The translations under genes were made by a program, and so were the position numbers. DNA of 36,072 bases, taken from assembly GCA_009937095.1 (NCBI GenBank), contig JAACDB010000008.1, positions 1-36,072 of the forward strand, read 5' to 3'. The notes under the pieces are model-generated. The model did no database searches. It saw only the letters and a program-made list of their open reading frames with translations, and was not told where the DNA came from. Position 1 is the stretch's first letter, and each line of letters begins with the position of its first letter. This document shows positions 25,407-34,023 of this stretch, in pieces. This DNA comes from Verrucomicrobiota bacterium. Lineage in GTDB: Bacteria > Verrucomicrobiota > Verrucomicrobiia > Opitutales > Coraliomargaritaceae.

Positions 25407-26527
25407 GCACCATTCTGATTGCTTGCGGGGGTACTGGTGGGCATCTCGCCCCGGGGATTGCAATTGCCGAGGTTTTGATGGATCAGGGCCATCGTTGTTT
25501 ATTACTCGTAAGCCGCAAAACGGTCGATGCCGCTCTGACAAAAAAATACGAGCATATAGAATTTATACCGATTACAGGGCAGGGGATTTCGGGTGGTGTG
25601 GTCGCACGTTTGAAAGCCTTGGGTTCTCTGGTTTTTGGTTTTTTTGCATGTTGGAAAACGATCCGTCGTGAAGCACCTGAGTCGGTCTTGCTTTTTGGCG
25701 GCTTTCTTTCGGCAGCAGCGGGTATGGCAGCGCGGGTGTGTGGTGTTCCGGTGGCCCTGCACGAGGCGAATGGCGTACCGGGAAAAGCGACACGCTATCT
25801 GGCGCCCAATGCCGACCGTATTTATCTGCCCGAGGGTTTGAGCCTAAAAGGAATCGACCCTTCCAAGGTTTGCTACCCGGGCTATCCCGTGCGGCGGGAA
25901 ATTGTGCCCCGCTCAAAACCTGAAGCCCGACGTTCGCTCGATTTGGTAGTCGATGGGAAACTGCTCGTTGTCATTGGGGGGAGCCAGGGTGCACGGGCTT
26001 TGAATGATTGGGCGGAGGAAAATTTTGAAAGTCTGGCAGAATCCGGCATCTCGATCTATTGTGTGAGCGGATTAAAACAGGCGAAGACCGTAAAGCGTTT
26101 TCATAAAAATCGTGCGGGTGAAATGTATCAGTTTACCCGGGTGCCATTTTCTGAGCGGATGGCAGAAGTACTCTCAGCAGCAGACTTGGTGCTTTCGCGG
26201 GCAGGAGCGGGCAGTATTGCGGAACTAACGGTTTGCCGCCGACCGGCGATCCTTATTCCCTATCCCCATGCTTCGGACGACCATCAAGCCGCGAACGCGT
26301 TATCGCATGCCCGCGCAGGGGTCGCGCGGGTGTTGCCGCAGGATCAACTGGCAGAGCTGGATGCCCTGGTGCGTGCTTTGCTCGATAATGAAGCAGAGCT
26401 GGCAGCGATGTACGCTGCCCTTGATACCCTTAACCCGATGAATGCAGCAGAGGAAATTGCAGCGGATTTACTTTTACTGACTGAGCGTCTTGCGGTCTTA
26501 AAAAACGGAGGTATAGATGGTGCTTGA
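25403..26527 (+). CDS. murG: MurG glycosyltransferase (lipid II synthase)
   Basis: MurG adds GlcNAc to lipid I to make lipid II on the cytoplasmic face of the membrane. The 374 residues contain the N-terminal GGTGGHLAPG loop (9-18), LFGGFLSAAAGMAARVCGVP, HEANGVPGKATR, VIGGSQGARALND starting the C-terminal domain, and LSRAGAGSIAEL with PYPHASDDHQAANA for UDP-GlcNAc binding. It is 4 bases into ftsW (ATGA overlap) and overlaps the murC-murB gene by 11 bases. The downstream gene has its own ribosome-binding site within the murG 3' end. Confidence 0.95.
   Translation: MSTILIACGGTGGHLAPGIAIAEVLMDQGHRCLLLVSRKTVDAALTKKYEHIEFIPITGQGISGGVVARLKALGSLVFGFFACWKTIRREAPESVLLFGGFLSAAAGMAARVCGVPVALHEANGVPGKATRYLAPNADRIYLPEGLSLKGIDPSKVCYPGYPVRREIVPRSKPEARRSLDLVVDGKLLVVIGGSQGARALNDWAEENFESLAESGISIYCVSGLKQAKTVKRFHKNRAGEMYQFTRVPFSERMAEVLSAADLVLSRAGAGSIAELTVCRRPAILIPYPHASDDHQAANALSHARAGVARVLPQDQLAELDALVRALLDNEAELAAMYAALDTLNPMNAAEEIAADLLLLTERLAVLKNGGIDGA
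26507..26511 (+). promoter_or_regulatory. Strong Shine-Dalgarno sequence of murC-murB
   Basis: GGAGG lies 5 bases before the ATG at 26517, inside the last codons of murG. It fixes the start of the fusion gene and stands out because most upstream genes of this cluster (rsmH, ftsI, mraY, murD) lack a recognisable Shine-Dalgarno sequence. Confidence 0.7.
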
Positions 26528-28745
26528 GGGTAAAAGCTTTTGTTTCGCAGGAGTGGGCGGCATGGGCATGGCGCCACTGGCAGCTTACCTCGCTGCAGCG
26601 GGTCACACGGTCGCGGGCCAGGATGATTATTTGCAGACTGAAGTGCGCGATACACTCGAGTCAGCCGGTGTGGACGTTCGGGATTTTCTTTTTAGCGAAG
26701 AACTGAACGCTTTTGATGTGCTGGTATATTCCAGTGCCTTGCGTCCGGATCATCCGCTTTTGCAAGGGGCACGCGCAGTGGGACTGAAGGTCATGCGCCG
26801 TGGGGAACTATTGGCAGAAGTGGCAGCAGGGCGGCGTTTGCTTGCGGTAGTAGGCAGTCATGGAAAGACCACTACTGCAGGTTTGATTGCCCATGGACTT
26901 GTGAAAAACGGTCTCAATGCCGATTTTATATTGGGTGGCTTTTTTGCGCATCAAGCGCACGCACCATATCGTTTCAGCGGAAGTGACTGGTTGGTGGCAG
27001 AGGTCGATGAGAGCGATGGCACCATTGGTGCATTCAATCCAGAAGCCACCTTGGTCTTGAATTTGGATTGGGATCATGCCGACCATTACCCCGATGCCGC
27101 TGCTCTAAAGTCTGCTTTTAAAGATTTGTTGGAGCGAACAACGGCTACTGTGCTGGCACCAGAGGATTTGCGGGAACATTTAACCGTGCCCGAAGCATTG
27201 AGTTTTAAAAGCTGGCCGCCGGCAGGTAAGGGCATGAACGCCGCTAATGCCATTGCTGCCAGAACAGCACTCGAGTTAATCGGCGGGCAGGAGCTGGAGC
27301 AGTCGTGTTTGGATGATTTTCCCGGGATGGCGCGTCGGCAGACCTGTCTGCATCGGGATGTGCTACTGGCGGTATATGAAGATTACGCCCACCACCCAAC
27401 GGAGATTGAAGCCCTGATCGAACATCTGCGAACGACGGAACCGGAACGTCGTCTGGCGGTGGTGTTTCAGGCGCACCGTTATTCGCGTACGCGGCAGTTC
27501 AAGGATGAGTTGGCGCGAGCCCTCGGTGGGGCAGATCAAGTTTTTCTATTACCCATTTATGGGGCGCACGAGGCTGAGCGGGCAGGCGGTGAAATGATCA
27601 ATTTCACCATGGCATTTGGCGCTTCGCCCCCAACCGTCTTGCCGATGACGGGTCTCGGGATGGAGAAATTAGCAATGGGTCTGGGCGATGAACCGCTGAC
27701 TTTGGCTTTTGTGGGTGCGGGAGACATTCATCACTTCGCGGCGGCTTTTGTATCGCAGGTGCGTTCGGGCTTTGAGCGAGCAAACGCCTGGCTCGATTAC
27801 ATGACGCCCCGCGTTTCGAAAACATGTACCATGAAGACGGATGAGCCGCTTGCAAATAAGACCACCATGCGGGTGGGGGGCGCGGCTACTTTTTATGCCG
27901 AGCCGGAAAATATGAGCGATTTGCTCACATTATTGCGTGGGGCTGCATTGTTTCAGTTGCCGGTTTTTTCCTTGGGTCGTGGTTCTAATATCGTAGTGCC
28001 GGACGAAGGCTTTGCGGGTTTGGTCTTGCGTTTCAACAGCGGGCTGTGGCGGGAAAGTCGACGACTTGCAGATGGGCGTCTCTGGGTAGGCGCGGGAGTA
28101 CGCTTGAAGGAGGTTTGCGGGCAGGCGGCAAAGGCAGGCTTGGCGGGCTTCGAATTCCTGGAGGGTATCCCGGGCTCGGTTGGGGGTTCCTTGCGGATGA
28201 ATGCCGGTGCGATGGGGAGTTGGATTTTTGATGTGGTAGAACGGGTGCAGTTGTTGGAAAGCGGTGGAGCAGTGCAGGATCTACCAAAAGCGGCCTTTCA
28301 TTTTGGTTACCGAAAAGTGGAGGAAATCAGTCAAGGTATTGCGCTGGGCGCGATACTTCGCAGTCCGGAAGCAGAAACCGGGGCGGCGATTCGCGAGCGA
28401 ATGGACAGCTACGCTTCCGTGCGTAAAGCGAGTCAACCGCGCGAACCAAGTGCGGGCTGTATTTGCAAGAACCCCGAGGGAGATTTTGCCGGGAAGTTGA
28501 TCGATACCCATGGACTGAAAGGCCTGCGGGTTGGGGACGCGGAAGTCTCTGACGTGCATGGTAATTTCATCATAAACAAGGGGGCAGCAACCGCTGCAGA
28601 TATTATCGAATTGGTCCGTCAAGTGCGGGCAAAGGTTTATCATGCCTCGGGTCAGGTTTTAGAACCGGAGGTCTTGTTGTTGGGGCAGGATTGGGACGTA
28701 GTACTTGGTGATCTAAAAGAAGTGGGGGAAGGCGATAATGGATAA
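26517..28745 (+). CDS. murC-murB: MurC-MurB fusion: UDP-MurNAc:L-Ala ligase plus UDP-GlcNAc-enolpyruvate reductase
   Basis: One uninterrupted 742-residue frame carries two enzymes. Residues 1 to about 425 are MurC: FAGVGGMGMAPLA, ATP loop VVGSHGKTTTAG (111-122), DESDGTIGAFNP, LDWDHADHYP and EDYAHHPTEIEAL. About 435-742 are MurB: NKTTMRVGGAATFY, LGRGSNIVVPDEGF, EGIPGSVGGSLRMNAGAMG, SAGCICKNP with catalytic-position Cys648, and LEPEVLLLG. The MurB half is the short type without the extra E. coli-type domain. The MurC central domain is about 40 residues shorter than in E. coli between the Walker A loop and the GKGMNAANA helix. Gene order murG-murC-murB-ddl is normal, so the fusion joins former neighbours. 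No stop or frameshift sits at the joint (about 420-440). Confidence 0.92.
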   Translation: MVLEGKSFCFAGVGGMGMAPLAAYLAAAGHTVAGQDDYLQTEVRDTLESAGVDVRDFLFSEELNAFDVLVYSSALRPDHPLLQGARAVGLKVMRRGELLAEVAAGRRLLAVVGSHGKTTTAGLIAHGLVKNGLNADFILGGFFAHQAHAPYRFSGSDWLVAEVDESDGTIGAFNPEATLVLNLDWDHADHYPDAAALKSAFKDLLERTTATVLAPEDLREHLTVPEALSFKSWPPAGKGMNAANAIAARTALELIGGQELEQSCLDDFPGMARRQTCLHRDVLLAVYEDYAHHPTEIEALIEHLRTTEPERRLAVVFQAHRYSRTRQFKDELARALGGADQVFLLPIYGAHEAERAGGEMINFTMAFGASPPTVLPMTGLGMEKLAMGLGDEPLTLAFVGAGDIHHFAAAFVSQVRSGFERANAWLDYMTPRVSKTCTMKTDEPLANKTTMRVGGAATFYAEPENMSDLLTLLRGAALFQLPVFSLGRGSNIVVPDEGFAGLVLRFNSGLWRESRRLADGRLWVGAGVRLKEVCGQAAKAGLAGFEFLEGIPGSVGGSLRMNAGAMGSWIFDVVERVQLLESGGAVQDLPKAAFHFGYRKVEEISQGIALGAILRSPEAETGAAIRERMDSYASVRKASQPREPSAGCICKNPEGDFAGKLIDTHGLKGLRVGDAEVSDVHGNFIINKGAATAADIIELVRQVRAKVYHASGQVLEPEVLLLGQDWDVVLGDLKEVGEGDNG

Positions 28746-29682
28746 GATCGAACCACGGCGTATTATTCTACTGTATGGCGGGATCGGTGAGGAACGTGAG
28801 GTTTCTTTGCAAAGTGGTCCGGCGCTGGCGAACGCTTTGTCGGGTCAGTATGCCGTTGAAGCTGTACGGTTGGATGCTGCGAAGTTACCGGAAGATTTGG
28901 ATTGGAAGGATGCGGTGGTTTTTCCGGCCTTGCACGGTAGCTTTGGAGAAGACGGAACTCTGCAGGCTGAATTGGAAGCGATGGAAGTAGTCTATTGCGG
29001 AAGCGATGCTGCGGCGAGTCGGCTTTGCATGGCAAAGGATCGTACTAAGGTGATCGCTCGGGATTTAGAAATCGCCGTGCCGGAGGCGATACATTTTGTG
29101 GCAGGTGAAAACCCGCTGGCGGATGCGGTGATCGAAACATTGGGCAGCTCGCTGGTGGTAAAGCCCGCCAATATGGGGAGTAGTGTAGGGTTGCATTTTG
29201 CGGAAAACCGTTCCGCTTTAGGTGTGGCGCTCTCGCAAGTACACCGTGGTGATTGGTTGATCGAACGCCGGATTCGGGGTCGTGAATTGACGGTTGGTCT
29301 TTTGGATGGCAAGGCCATGGGTATCGTTGAGGTGGTGAGTAAGAGCGGGGTCTATGACTACGCGGCAAAGTATGCTTCGCAGGAGACCGAATACCGCTTT
29401 CCTGCTGCTTTGGATGCCGGACTTGAATCTGAAATCAAAGTTGCGGCAGAGCATTTATTCAGCGCCTGTAGCTGTCGCGATTTTGCCCGAATTGATTTCC
29501 TTTTAGAGGATTCAACACCTTATTTTTTAGAGGTGAATACTTTGCCCGGCCTGACTGTTACCAGTCTCTTGCCGAAGAGCGCTTCCTGTGAGGGGCTTGA
29601 TTTTGAATCATTGGCTGCGGCTTTGGTTCGTGGCGGGTGTGAACGCTATGCCGCCAAGTCAAGGGAAGGGGTAAGGCGATGA
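28738..29682 (+). CDS. ddl: D-alanine--D-alanine ligase
   Basis: Ddl is the ATP-grasp enzyme that makes the D-Ala-D-Ala dipeptide for MurF. The 314 residues show LLYGGIGEEREVSLQSG at the start, PALHGSFGEDGTLQ, YCGSDAAASRLCMAKDRTK, VVKPANMGSSVGL, RRIRGRELTVGLLDG, a YDYAAKY loop, and the metal-binding ARIDFLLED with FLEVNTLPGLT. The first glycine-rich motif has GI-GEERE where GxSxERE is usual, a mild change. It overlaps murC-murB by 8 bases and ftsQ by 4. A purine-rich Shine-Dalgarno-like GGGGGAAGG precedes it. Confidence 0.94.
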   Translation: MDKIEPRRIILLYGGIGEEREVSLQSGPALANALSGQYAVEAVRLDAAKLPEDLDWKDAVVFPALHGSFGEDGTLQAELEAMEVVYCGSDAAASRLCMAKDRTKVIARDLEIAVPEAIHFVAGENPLADAVIETLGSSLVVKPANMGSSVGLHFAENRSALGVALSQVHRGDWLIERRIRGRELTVGLLDGKAMGIVEVVSKSGVYDYAAKYASQETEYRFPAALDAGLESEIKVAAEHLFSACSCRDFARIDFLLEDSTPYFLEVNTLPGLTVTSLLPKSASCEGLDFESLAAALVRGGCERYAAKSREGVRR

Positions 29683-30626
29683 AAGGTCGTGGTAGGAAAT
29701 GGGGCGTCAGTAGCGCACGGGGTCAACAGAGGTGGCATGCTTTAAGGGAGGAGACCGGTAAACCGAGCGGCGTAAAAAGCCGTACCGTCAAGCGACGGCA
29801 GGTGCTTCTCTATTTGAAGCGGGCGTTCTTTGGGATTACTTCAGTGGTCGTCGTTGGTGCGATGGCGCTTTGGATAGGTTCGCAATTGCAGCAGGACGGT
29901 AAAGCTGGAGGGATTGTGGATTCCAAGCCGCTCGCGATGATTCATTTTGATAGTAATGGGGTACTGAGCGAAGCTTGGCTTGGTCGTTTGATCCGCATAC
30001 CGCAAGGGACCCGCTTGATGGATGTCGATATTCATGGAATTAAGGCAAAACTTGAAGCGGTGGATCAAGTAGCGTCGGCTTCCGTTGAACGGGAATTGCC
30101 GGATAGCTTGCGAATTGATCTGGTAGAGTATGAACCGATTTTGCGTTTGGTAACGGAAGCGGAGACCGGAGAAAAACAACTCCGCCTGGTTTCGCGCTCG
30201 GGTGTGATATTTGAGGGGATCGATCAGGATGCGGCGGTTGTGCGGGCACTGCCTTATCTCGGGCCGTATCTGCATCCTGACGGAGGTTATCAACCGTTGC
30301 GGGGCATTGAAGCCGTTGCACAGTTACTTGAAACCTGTGAAGCGCATTATCCTGAGGAGCACAAATCCTGGAAGGTGGTGCTGCTAACGAATTATAGCGG
30401 GGAAGCAGAATTACCCGGTGAAGTGATTGAATTGGTGAGCAAGACGGGTAAGAACACGGTGCGGTTGATTTTTAGCGCGTCGCTTGATTATAAGCTCCAG
30501 TTGGATCGGCTTCAGCACATTCGTGCGGTAGCGCTCGGCTTGCGGGATCCTCTGGAACGGGTGGATCTTTCCCTGCTTGATGCCGCGGCGGTACAATTTA
30601 GAAGTGGGCGTAATAAATTATTATGA
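29679..30626 (+). CDS. ftsQ: Cell division protein FtsQ/DivIB
   Basis: FtsQ is the bitopic membrane protein that links FtsL/FtsB to the divisome. The 315 residues have a long, very basic cytoplasmic N-terminus (about 1-47), one transmembrane helix (about 48-67) and a POTRA-like domain (about 75-150: LGRLIRIPQGTRLMDVDIHGIKAKLE, then ASVERELPDSLRIDLVEYEP). The pattern x-V-x-R-x-LP-D-x-L-x-I-x-x-x-E-x-x-P is the FtsQ/POTRA hallmark. A beta domain follows. It overlaps ddl in ATGA, and a 101-base gap precedes ftsA. FtsQ diverges fast, so identity rests on topology, POTRA motif and position. Confidence 0.88.
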   Translation: MKGRGRKWGVSSARGQQRWHALREETGKPSGVKSRTVKRRQVLLYLKRAFFGITSVVVVGAMALWIGSQLQQDGKAGGIVDSKPLAMIHFDSNGVLSEAWLGRLIRIPQGTRLMDVDIHGIKAKLEAVDQVASASVERELPDSLRIDLVEYEPILRLVTEAETGEKQLRLVSRSGVIFEGIDQDAAVVRALPYLGPYLHPDGGYQPLRGIEAVAQLLETCEAHYPEEHKSWKVVLLTNYSGEAELPGEVIELVSKTGKNTVRLIFSASLDYKLQLDRLQHIRAVALGLRDPLERVDLSLLDAAAVQFRSGRNKLL

Positions 30627-30727
30627 GAAATTTGATGGATTCATGCATTTTAACTCGCCCTGTTGCGTCTCTTTTTACCTAGTTTTCTTGTCGATGTTAA
30701 CGAAACACTCCCTTAGTCATTAGAGCC

Positions 30728-31957
30728 ATGAGCCAACCCAGAATTGTTGCAGCCGTGGAAATCGGCACCAGTAAGATTGCGGTGTTGTTGGGCAAGCTGG
30801 AAGGGAACACCAATTTGGAAATCGTGGGGCATAGCCTTTCAACTTCAAAAGGGGTAAAAAAAGGCGAGATCCGTGATTTGCGGGCGGTGAGCGATTGTGT
30901 GCATTCAGCCCTCGGTTCGGCAGAAGGAAAGTCTCCGCAACGAATCGATGAGGTCTATCTCGCCTTGAGCGGGCGTCATTTAGAGGGGAATTTTAATACC
31001 GGAACGGCAACGGTCAGCGATGCCGCGGGTCGAGTGCGTCAAATCGACATCGACCAAGCACGGGCAGATGCCAAACGACGCGAGTTGGCGGAAGGCCGTA
31101 GCTATATTCACCACATCCAGAATCCTTTTCTGCTTGATGGGAGACCACTGAGAAATCCAATTGAACAAGAGGGGCGCCGTTTAGAAGTGGGGTATTGGTC
31201 GGTTCATGCAGACACTGCGCAAGTCCGTAATTGCTTACGCATCATTAAGGGCTACGGAATGGATGTAAGCGATATGGTTATATCAAGTGTCGCTTCGGGT
31301 TCTGTGCTGGTTGAAGCAGCGGAAAAGGATGTAGGGGCATTGGTGATTGATATTGGTGGGGGCACGACGGATTGGGTCTTGTATCGCGGTGGTTTTATTG
31401 TGCGCACCGGCGTCATTGCCGTCGGCGGTGATCACATCAATAATGATTTAAGTGCCGGACTGCGCACCGGTCCTAAAAGCGCGGAGCAAATAAAAGTCGA
31501 GTATGGTCGTGCTTACTATGAAAGCAGTGACCGCAATGAAAAGGTTTGGCTCTTTGGCGATTATACCATCGGGGATAGGGAATTCCCCAAGGCCGCGGTG
31601 ACCCGTATTATTGAGGCACGCGTGACGGAGATATTTGAAATTATTAAAGCCGAAATAAAAAAAGCGGATTTCTTTAATCCCTCGGAAATTGCCAGCGGGG
31701 TGGTTTTGACGGGTGGTACGGCTCGACTGGAAGGTCTGGATCAAGTGGCTGAAAAGGTGCTGGGGGTGCCGGTGCGCTTTGCGGATTTCCAACCGGGCCT
31801 TAATCCGGAACTACGCAAACCGGAATATACACCGGTGATTGGCTTGCTGGACTATGCGCTGCAAGGTCAGGAACATGCTGGCAACAAACGCGGGGGCGGT
31901 CTCTTGGGTGGGCTCTTTGATATTCTTGGAATCAACCGGCGGGAGGACGAATTTTAA
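30728..31957 (+). CDS. ftsA: Cell division protein FtsA
   Basis: FtsA is an actin-like ATPase that tethers FtsZ filaments to the membrane. The 409 residues contain phosphate-1 loop [16 protein letters not shown], the FtsA-specific 1C domain after KKGEIRDL, phosphate-2 [14 protein letters not shown], an adenosine loop [13 protein letters not shown], and a C-terminal amphipathic segment [13 protein letters not shown] expected to insert in the membrane. The preceding 101-base gap has no obvious terminator or strong promoter. It abuts ftsZ: the last base of its stop codon is the first base of the ftsZ start (TAATG). Confidence 0.95.
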   Translation: MSQPRIVAAVEIGTSKIAVLLGKLEGNTNLEIVGHSLSTSKGVKKGEIRDLRAVSDCVHSALGSAEGKSPQRIDEVYLALSGRHLEGNFNTGTATVSDAAGRVRQIDIDQARADAKRRELAEGRSYIHHIQNPFLLDGRPLRNPIEQEGRRLEVGYWSVHADTAQVRNCLRIIKGYGMDVSDMVISSVASGSVLVEAAEKDVGALVIDIGGGTTDWVLYRGGFIVRTGVIAVGGDHINNDLSAGLRTGPKSAEQIKVEYGRAYYESSDRNEKVWLFGDYTIGDREFPKAAVTRIIEARVTEIFEIIKAEIKKADFFNPSEIASGVVLTGGTARLEGLDQVAEKVLGVPVRFADFQPGLNPELRKPEYTPVIGLLDYALQGQEHAGNKRGGGLLGGLFDILGINRREDEF

Positions 31958-33222
31958 TGGACGAAGTACCGCAGGAGGACTTGGCGCTGGAATCGCAACT
32001 ACGGATTAAGGTCATTGGCCTTGGTGGAGGCGGCTCGAATGTTTTGGCGGGTATCGACCGGACACGCTATCCGCAGGTGGAATATTCCATCGTGAACACT
32101 GATTCGCAAGCCTTGGTGCAGTCGCCCGTTGATTCAAAAGTATTAGTAGGTCGCAGCGTGACACGCGGTCTCGGCGCGGGGGGTGACCCTGAAATAGGCA
32201 GCCAGGCCATCGCCACGGATCGTGCCGCGCTGGAGGGACTTGTCGCCGGCGCAGATCTTTTGATTTTGGTGGTTGGATTGGGGGGCGGTACCGGAACGGT
32301 CGCGGCCGCCTTACTGGCTGAATTGGGTACTGCTGCTGGGGCGATTGTGCTGACCTTTGCAACCCAGCCCTTCACCTTTGAGGGTTCACGACGGCGGGAA
32401 GTCGCGAATGCCGGCCTGTCGGAATTGCGAGGTAAAGTGCACGGTCTGGTTCCGGTTCCCAATGATCTTTTATTACAGGAAACCGATGAGAGCGAAACCG
32501 CGCTTTCTGCTTTTGCAGTTGCGGATCAATGGATCGGGCGGGGTATTCATTCCATTTGCGCGATGCTTTTTGAAACGGGGGTCATTAATCAGGACTTTGG
32601 AGCTTTGCGCGGTCTTTTGCAGGGGCTTGGCGGGAAAACCATTTTTGCTACCGGTGCCGCTACTGGCGGGGATTATATTACCAATGCCCTAAGAGATCTT
32701 TTGGACTGTCCTTTATTGCACACCACCGAACGCCCGAAGCAACTCGACCGGATTTTAGTACATCTGGTTGCCGGGCCGGAAATGGGGCTTTCCAAGATGC
32801 AACAGTTGATGACTCAGATCGGTTCGCATTTTGAATCCAATGAGGAGATACTCTTCGGGGCGGTCATTGACCCCGAGCGCACGGAATCGCTGGAGGTCTG
32901 CCTGCTTGCCAAGGTAGAGCTTGAATCCGCTGCCCGCAAAGCATCCGGCGGCGATACCGATCGGGCACGTGAGCCGATGGAAACAGAGCAAGGTCTTGGC
33001 TTGGAAGGCTTCATAAGCACCCAAAAGGAAAAGCCTCCCGTGCATGAGTCGAAACTTTCCAAAAAGAGAAAGAAAGCCGCGACCGACCAGGATGAATTTC
33101 TCTTTGTCGATCTTGAAGCGCAGCGCGGGTATTTTGACCAAACTGATCAAAACCTCTACAATAATGAGGATTTAGATGTGCCGACTTATTTGCGAAAGGG
33201 CATAAAAATTAAGCTCAAATAA
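31957..33222 (+). CDS. ftsZ: Cell division protein FtsZ, divergent
   Basis: FtsZ is the tubulin-like GTPase that builds the division ring. The 421 residues hold T1 loop GLGGGGSN (21-28), NTDSQAL, TRGLGAGGDPEIG, tubulin signature GLGGGTGTV (107-115), PFTFEGSRR, T6-region NDLLLQETD, and T7 loop NQDFGAL (211-217). The C-terminal peptide DVPTYLRKG is recognisable (family: DIPxFLR). Two departures stand out: V115 replaces the final Gly of GGGTGTG, and A216 replaces the second acidic residue of the T7 NxDxxD motif. The GTPase of the neighbouring subunit depends on that residue. A linker of about 85 residues rich in Lys, Glu and Asp precedes the tail. A GGGAGG Shine-Dalgarno sequence lies just upstream. 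Identity is certain; catalytic rate is the open question. Confidence 0.95.
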   Translation: MDEVPQEDLALESQLRIKVIGLGGGGSNVLAGIDRTRYPQVEYSIVNTDSQALVQSPVDSKVLVGRSVTRGLGAGGDPEIGSQAIATDRAALEGLVAGADLLILVVGLGGGTGTVAAALLAELGTAAGAIVLTFATQPFTFEGSRRREVANAGLSELRGKVHGLVPVPNDLLLQETDESETALSAFAVADQWIGRGIHSICAMLFETGVINQDFGALRGLLQGLGGKTIFATGAATGGDYITNALRDLLDCPLLHTTERPKQLDRILVHLVAGPEMGLSKMQQLMTQIGSHFESNEEILFGAVIDPERTESLEVCLLAKVELESAARKASGGDTDRAREPMETEQGLGLEGFISTQKEKPPVHESKLSKKRKKAATDQDEFLFVDLEAQRGYFDQTDQNLYNNEDLDVPTYLRKGIKIKLK

Positions 33223-33300
33223 ATAGTAACGGTACTAATACTTACGCCAGCAGTTAGGGAAATCCTTGTTTCGGCTTTTAAACTACGAATAATCAATTTC

Positions 33301-33948
33301 ATGCGACACAGCACTTTATTTTTATTACTTTTCGCATGGATTGGGCTTGGAAGTCTAGGTGGTCAGGACTGGCAGGAATTTGCGTTCCCGACCGAATTGG
33401 AGGCAATTAATACCGCGCTTGAAAGTCGTATTGTGGAAAGCGGGCGCGGAGTGGCTTTAAAAGTGGGTGAAGCCTTGCCTGAATTTGGACTCATCAATCA
33501 AGGCGGTGCAGTGGTGCGCATGAGTGATTTGCGAGGCGAACCCTTTATCCTGAATTTTATCTTCACCCGTTGCCAAGCGGCGCAGATGTGTCCTGCATCC
33601 ACCAGTCGGATGGCGAAGCTTCAGCGCGAGGCGCCCGCCCTTGGTTTACCAAAACTCCGCTTTGTTACCATAACCTTTGATCCGGTTTATGATACCCCTT
33701 TGGTGCTACATACCTATGCGAGGAATTTCGGCATCGCAGATCATAACTTTCATTTCTTAACGCATCCGAGTCAGAGTCTTATCGATAGCCTCCTTTTCTT
33801 ATTTGGGATTCTCGCCTGTGCAGAGAATGGGACCATTGAGCACACCACTACGACCTATTTAATTGATGCTGAAGGCCGGGTTGTCTTGAAGCAAAATGGC
33901 CTCAACTGGAGCGCTGAAAAAATGATTGAGGCCGCCCTCCGTAAATAA
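33301..33948 (+). CDS. SCO1/SenC-like copper or redox protein, exported
   Basis: A 215-residue thioredoxin-fold protein with a signal peptide (hydrophobic stretch about 5-19) and a probable periplasmic location. Features are LPEFGLINQGGAVVRMSDLRGEP, FIFTRCQAAQMCP, TITFDPVYDT and the conserved His in HTTTTYLID. The two cysteines are spaced CX5C, unlike the CX3C copper site of classical Sco1. SCO family members deliver copper to cytochrome oxidase CuA or act as thiol reductants. The altered spacing leaves the function open, and no oxidase genes are in the window. It is the last plus-strand gene before the convergent aldolase. Confidence 0.82.
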   Translation: MRHSTLFLLLFAWIGLGSLGGQDWQEFAFPTELEAINTALESRIVESGRGVALKVGEALPEFGLINQGGAVVRMSDLRGEPFILNFIFTRCQAAQMCPASTSRMAKLQREAPALGLPKLRFVTITFDPVYDTPLVLHTYARNFGIADHNFHFLTHPSQSLIDSLLFLFGILACAENGTIEHTTTTYLIDAEGRVVLKQNGLNWSAEKMIEAALRK

Positions 33949-33980
33949 AAAGCGCCATTTCCGGTAAAGGAAACGACGCT
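33942..33980 (-). terminator. Intrinsic terminator for the aldolase gene (minus strand)
   Basis: The arms AGCGCCATTTCC (33951-33962) and GGAAACGACGCT (33969-33980) pair at 10 of 12 positions around a six-base loop. Read on the minus strand, the hairpin is followed by TTTTATTTAC (33950-33941). It sits 43 bases downstream of the fba stop. On the plus strand the same hairpin directly follows the SCO stop codon but lacks a T run, so termination there would be weaker. Confidence 0.75.
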
Positions 33981-34023
33981 CAGAATAAAATAGGTGTTGC
34001 TCGTTAATCTCTTAAGCAGAGCG

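Noticed and set aside
30627-30727. The gap before ftsA as a strong internal promoter
   Set aside because: TTGTCG near 30690 has no acceptable -10 partner. A weak promoter cannot be excluded but is not supported.
33223-33300. Search for a terminator at the end of the dcw cluster after ftsZ
   Set aside because: Only a four-base stem (AGTA/TACT) is visible, without a T run. I cannot support a terminator there.
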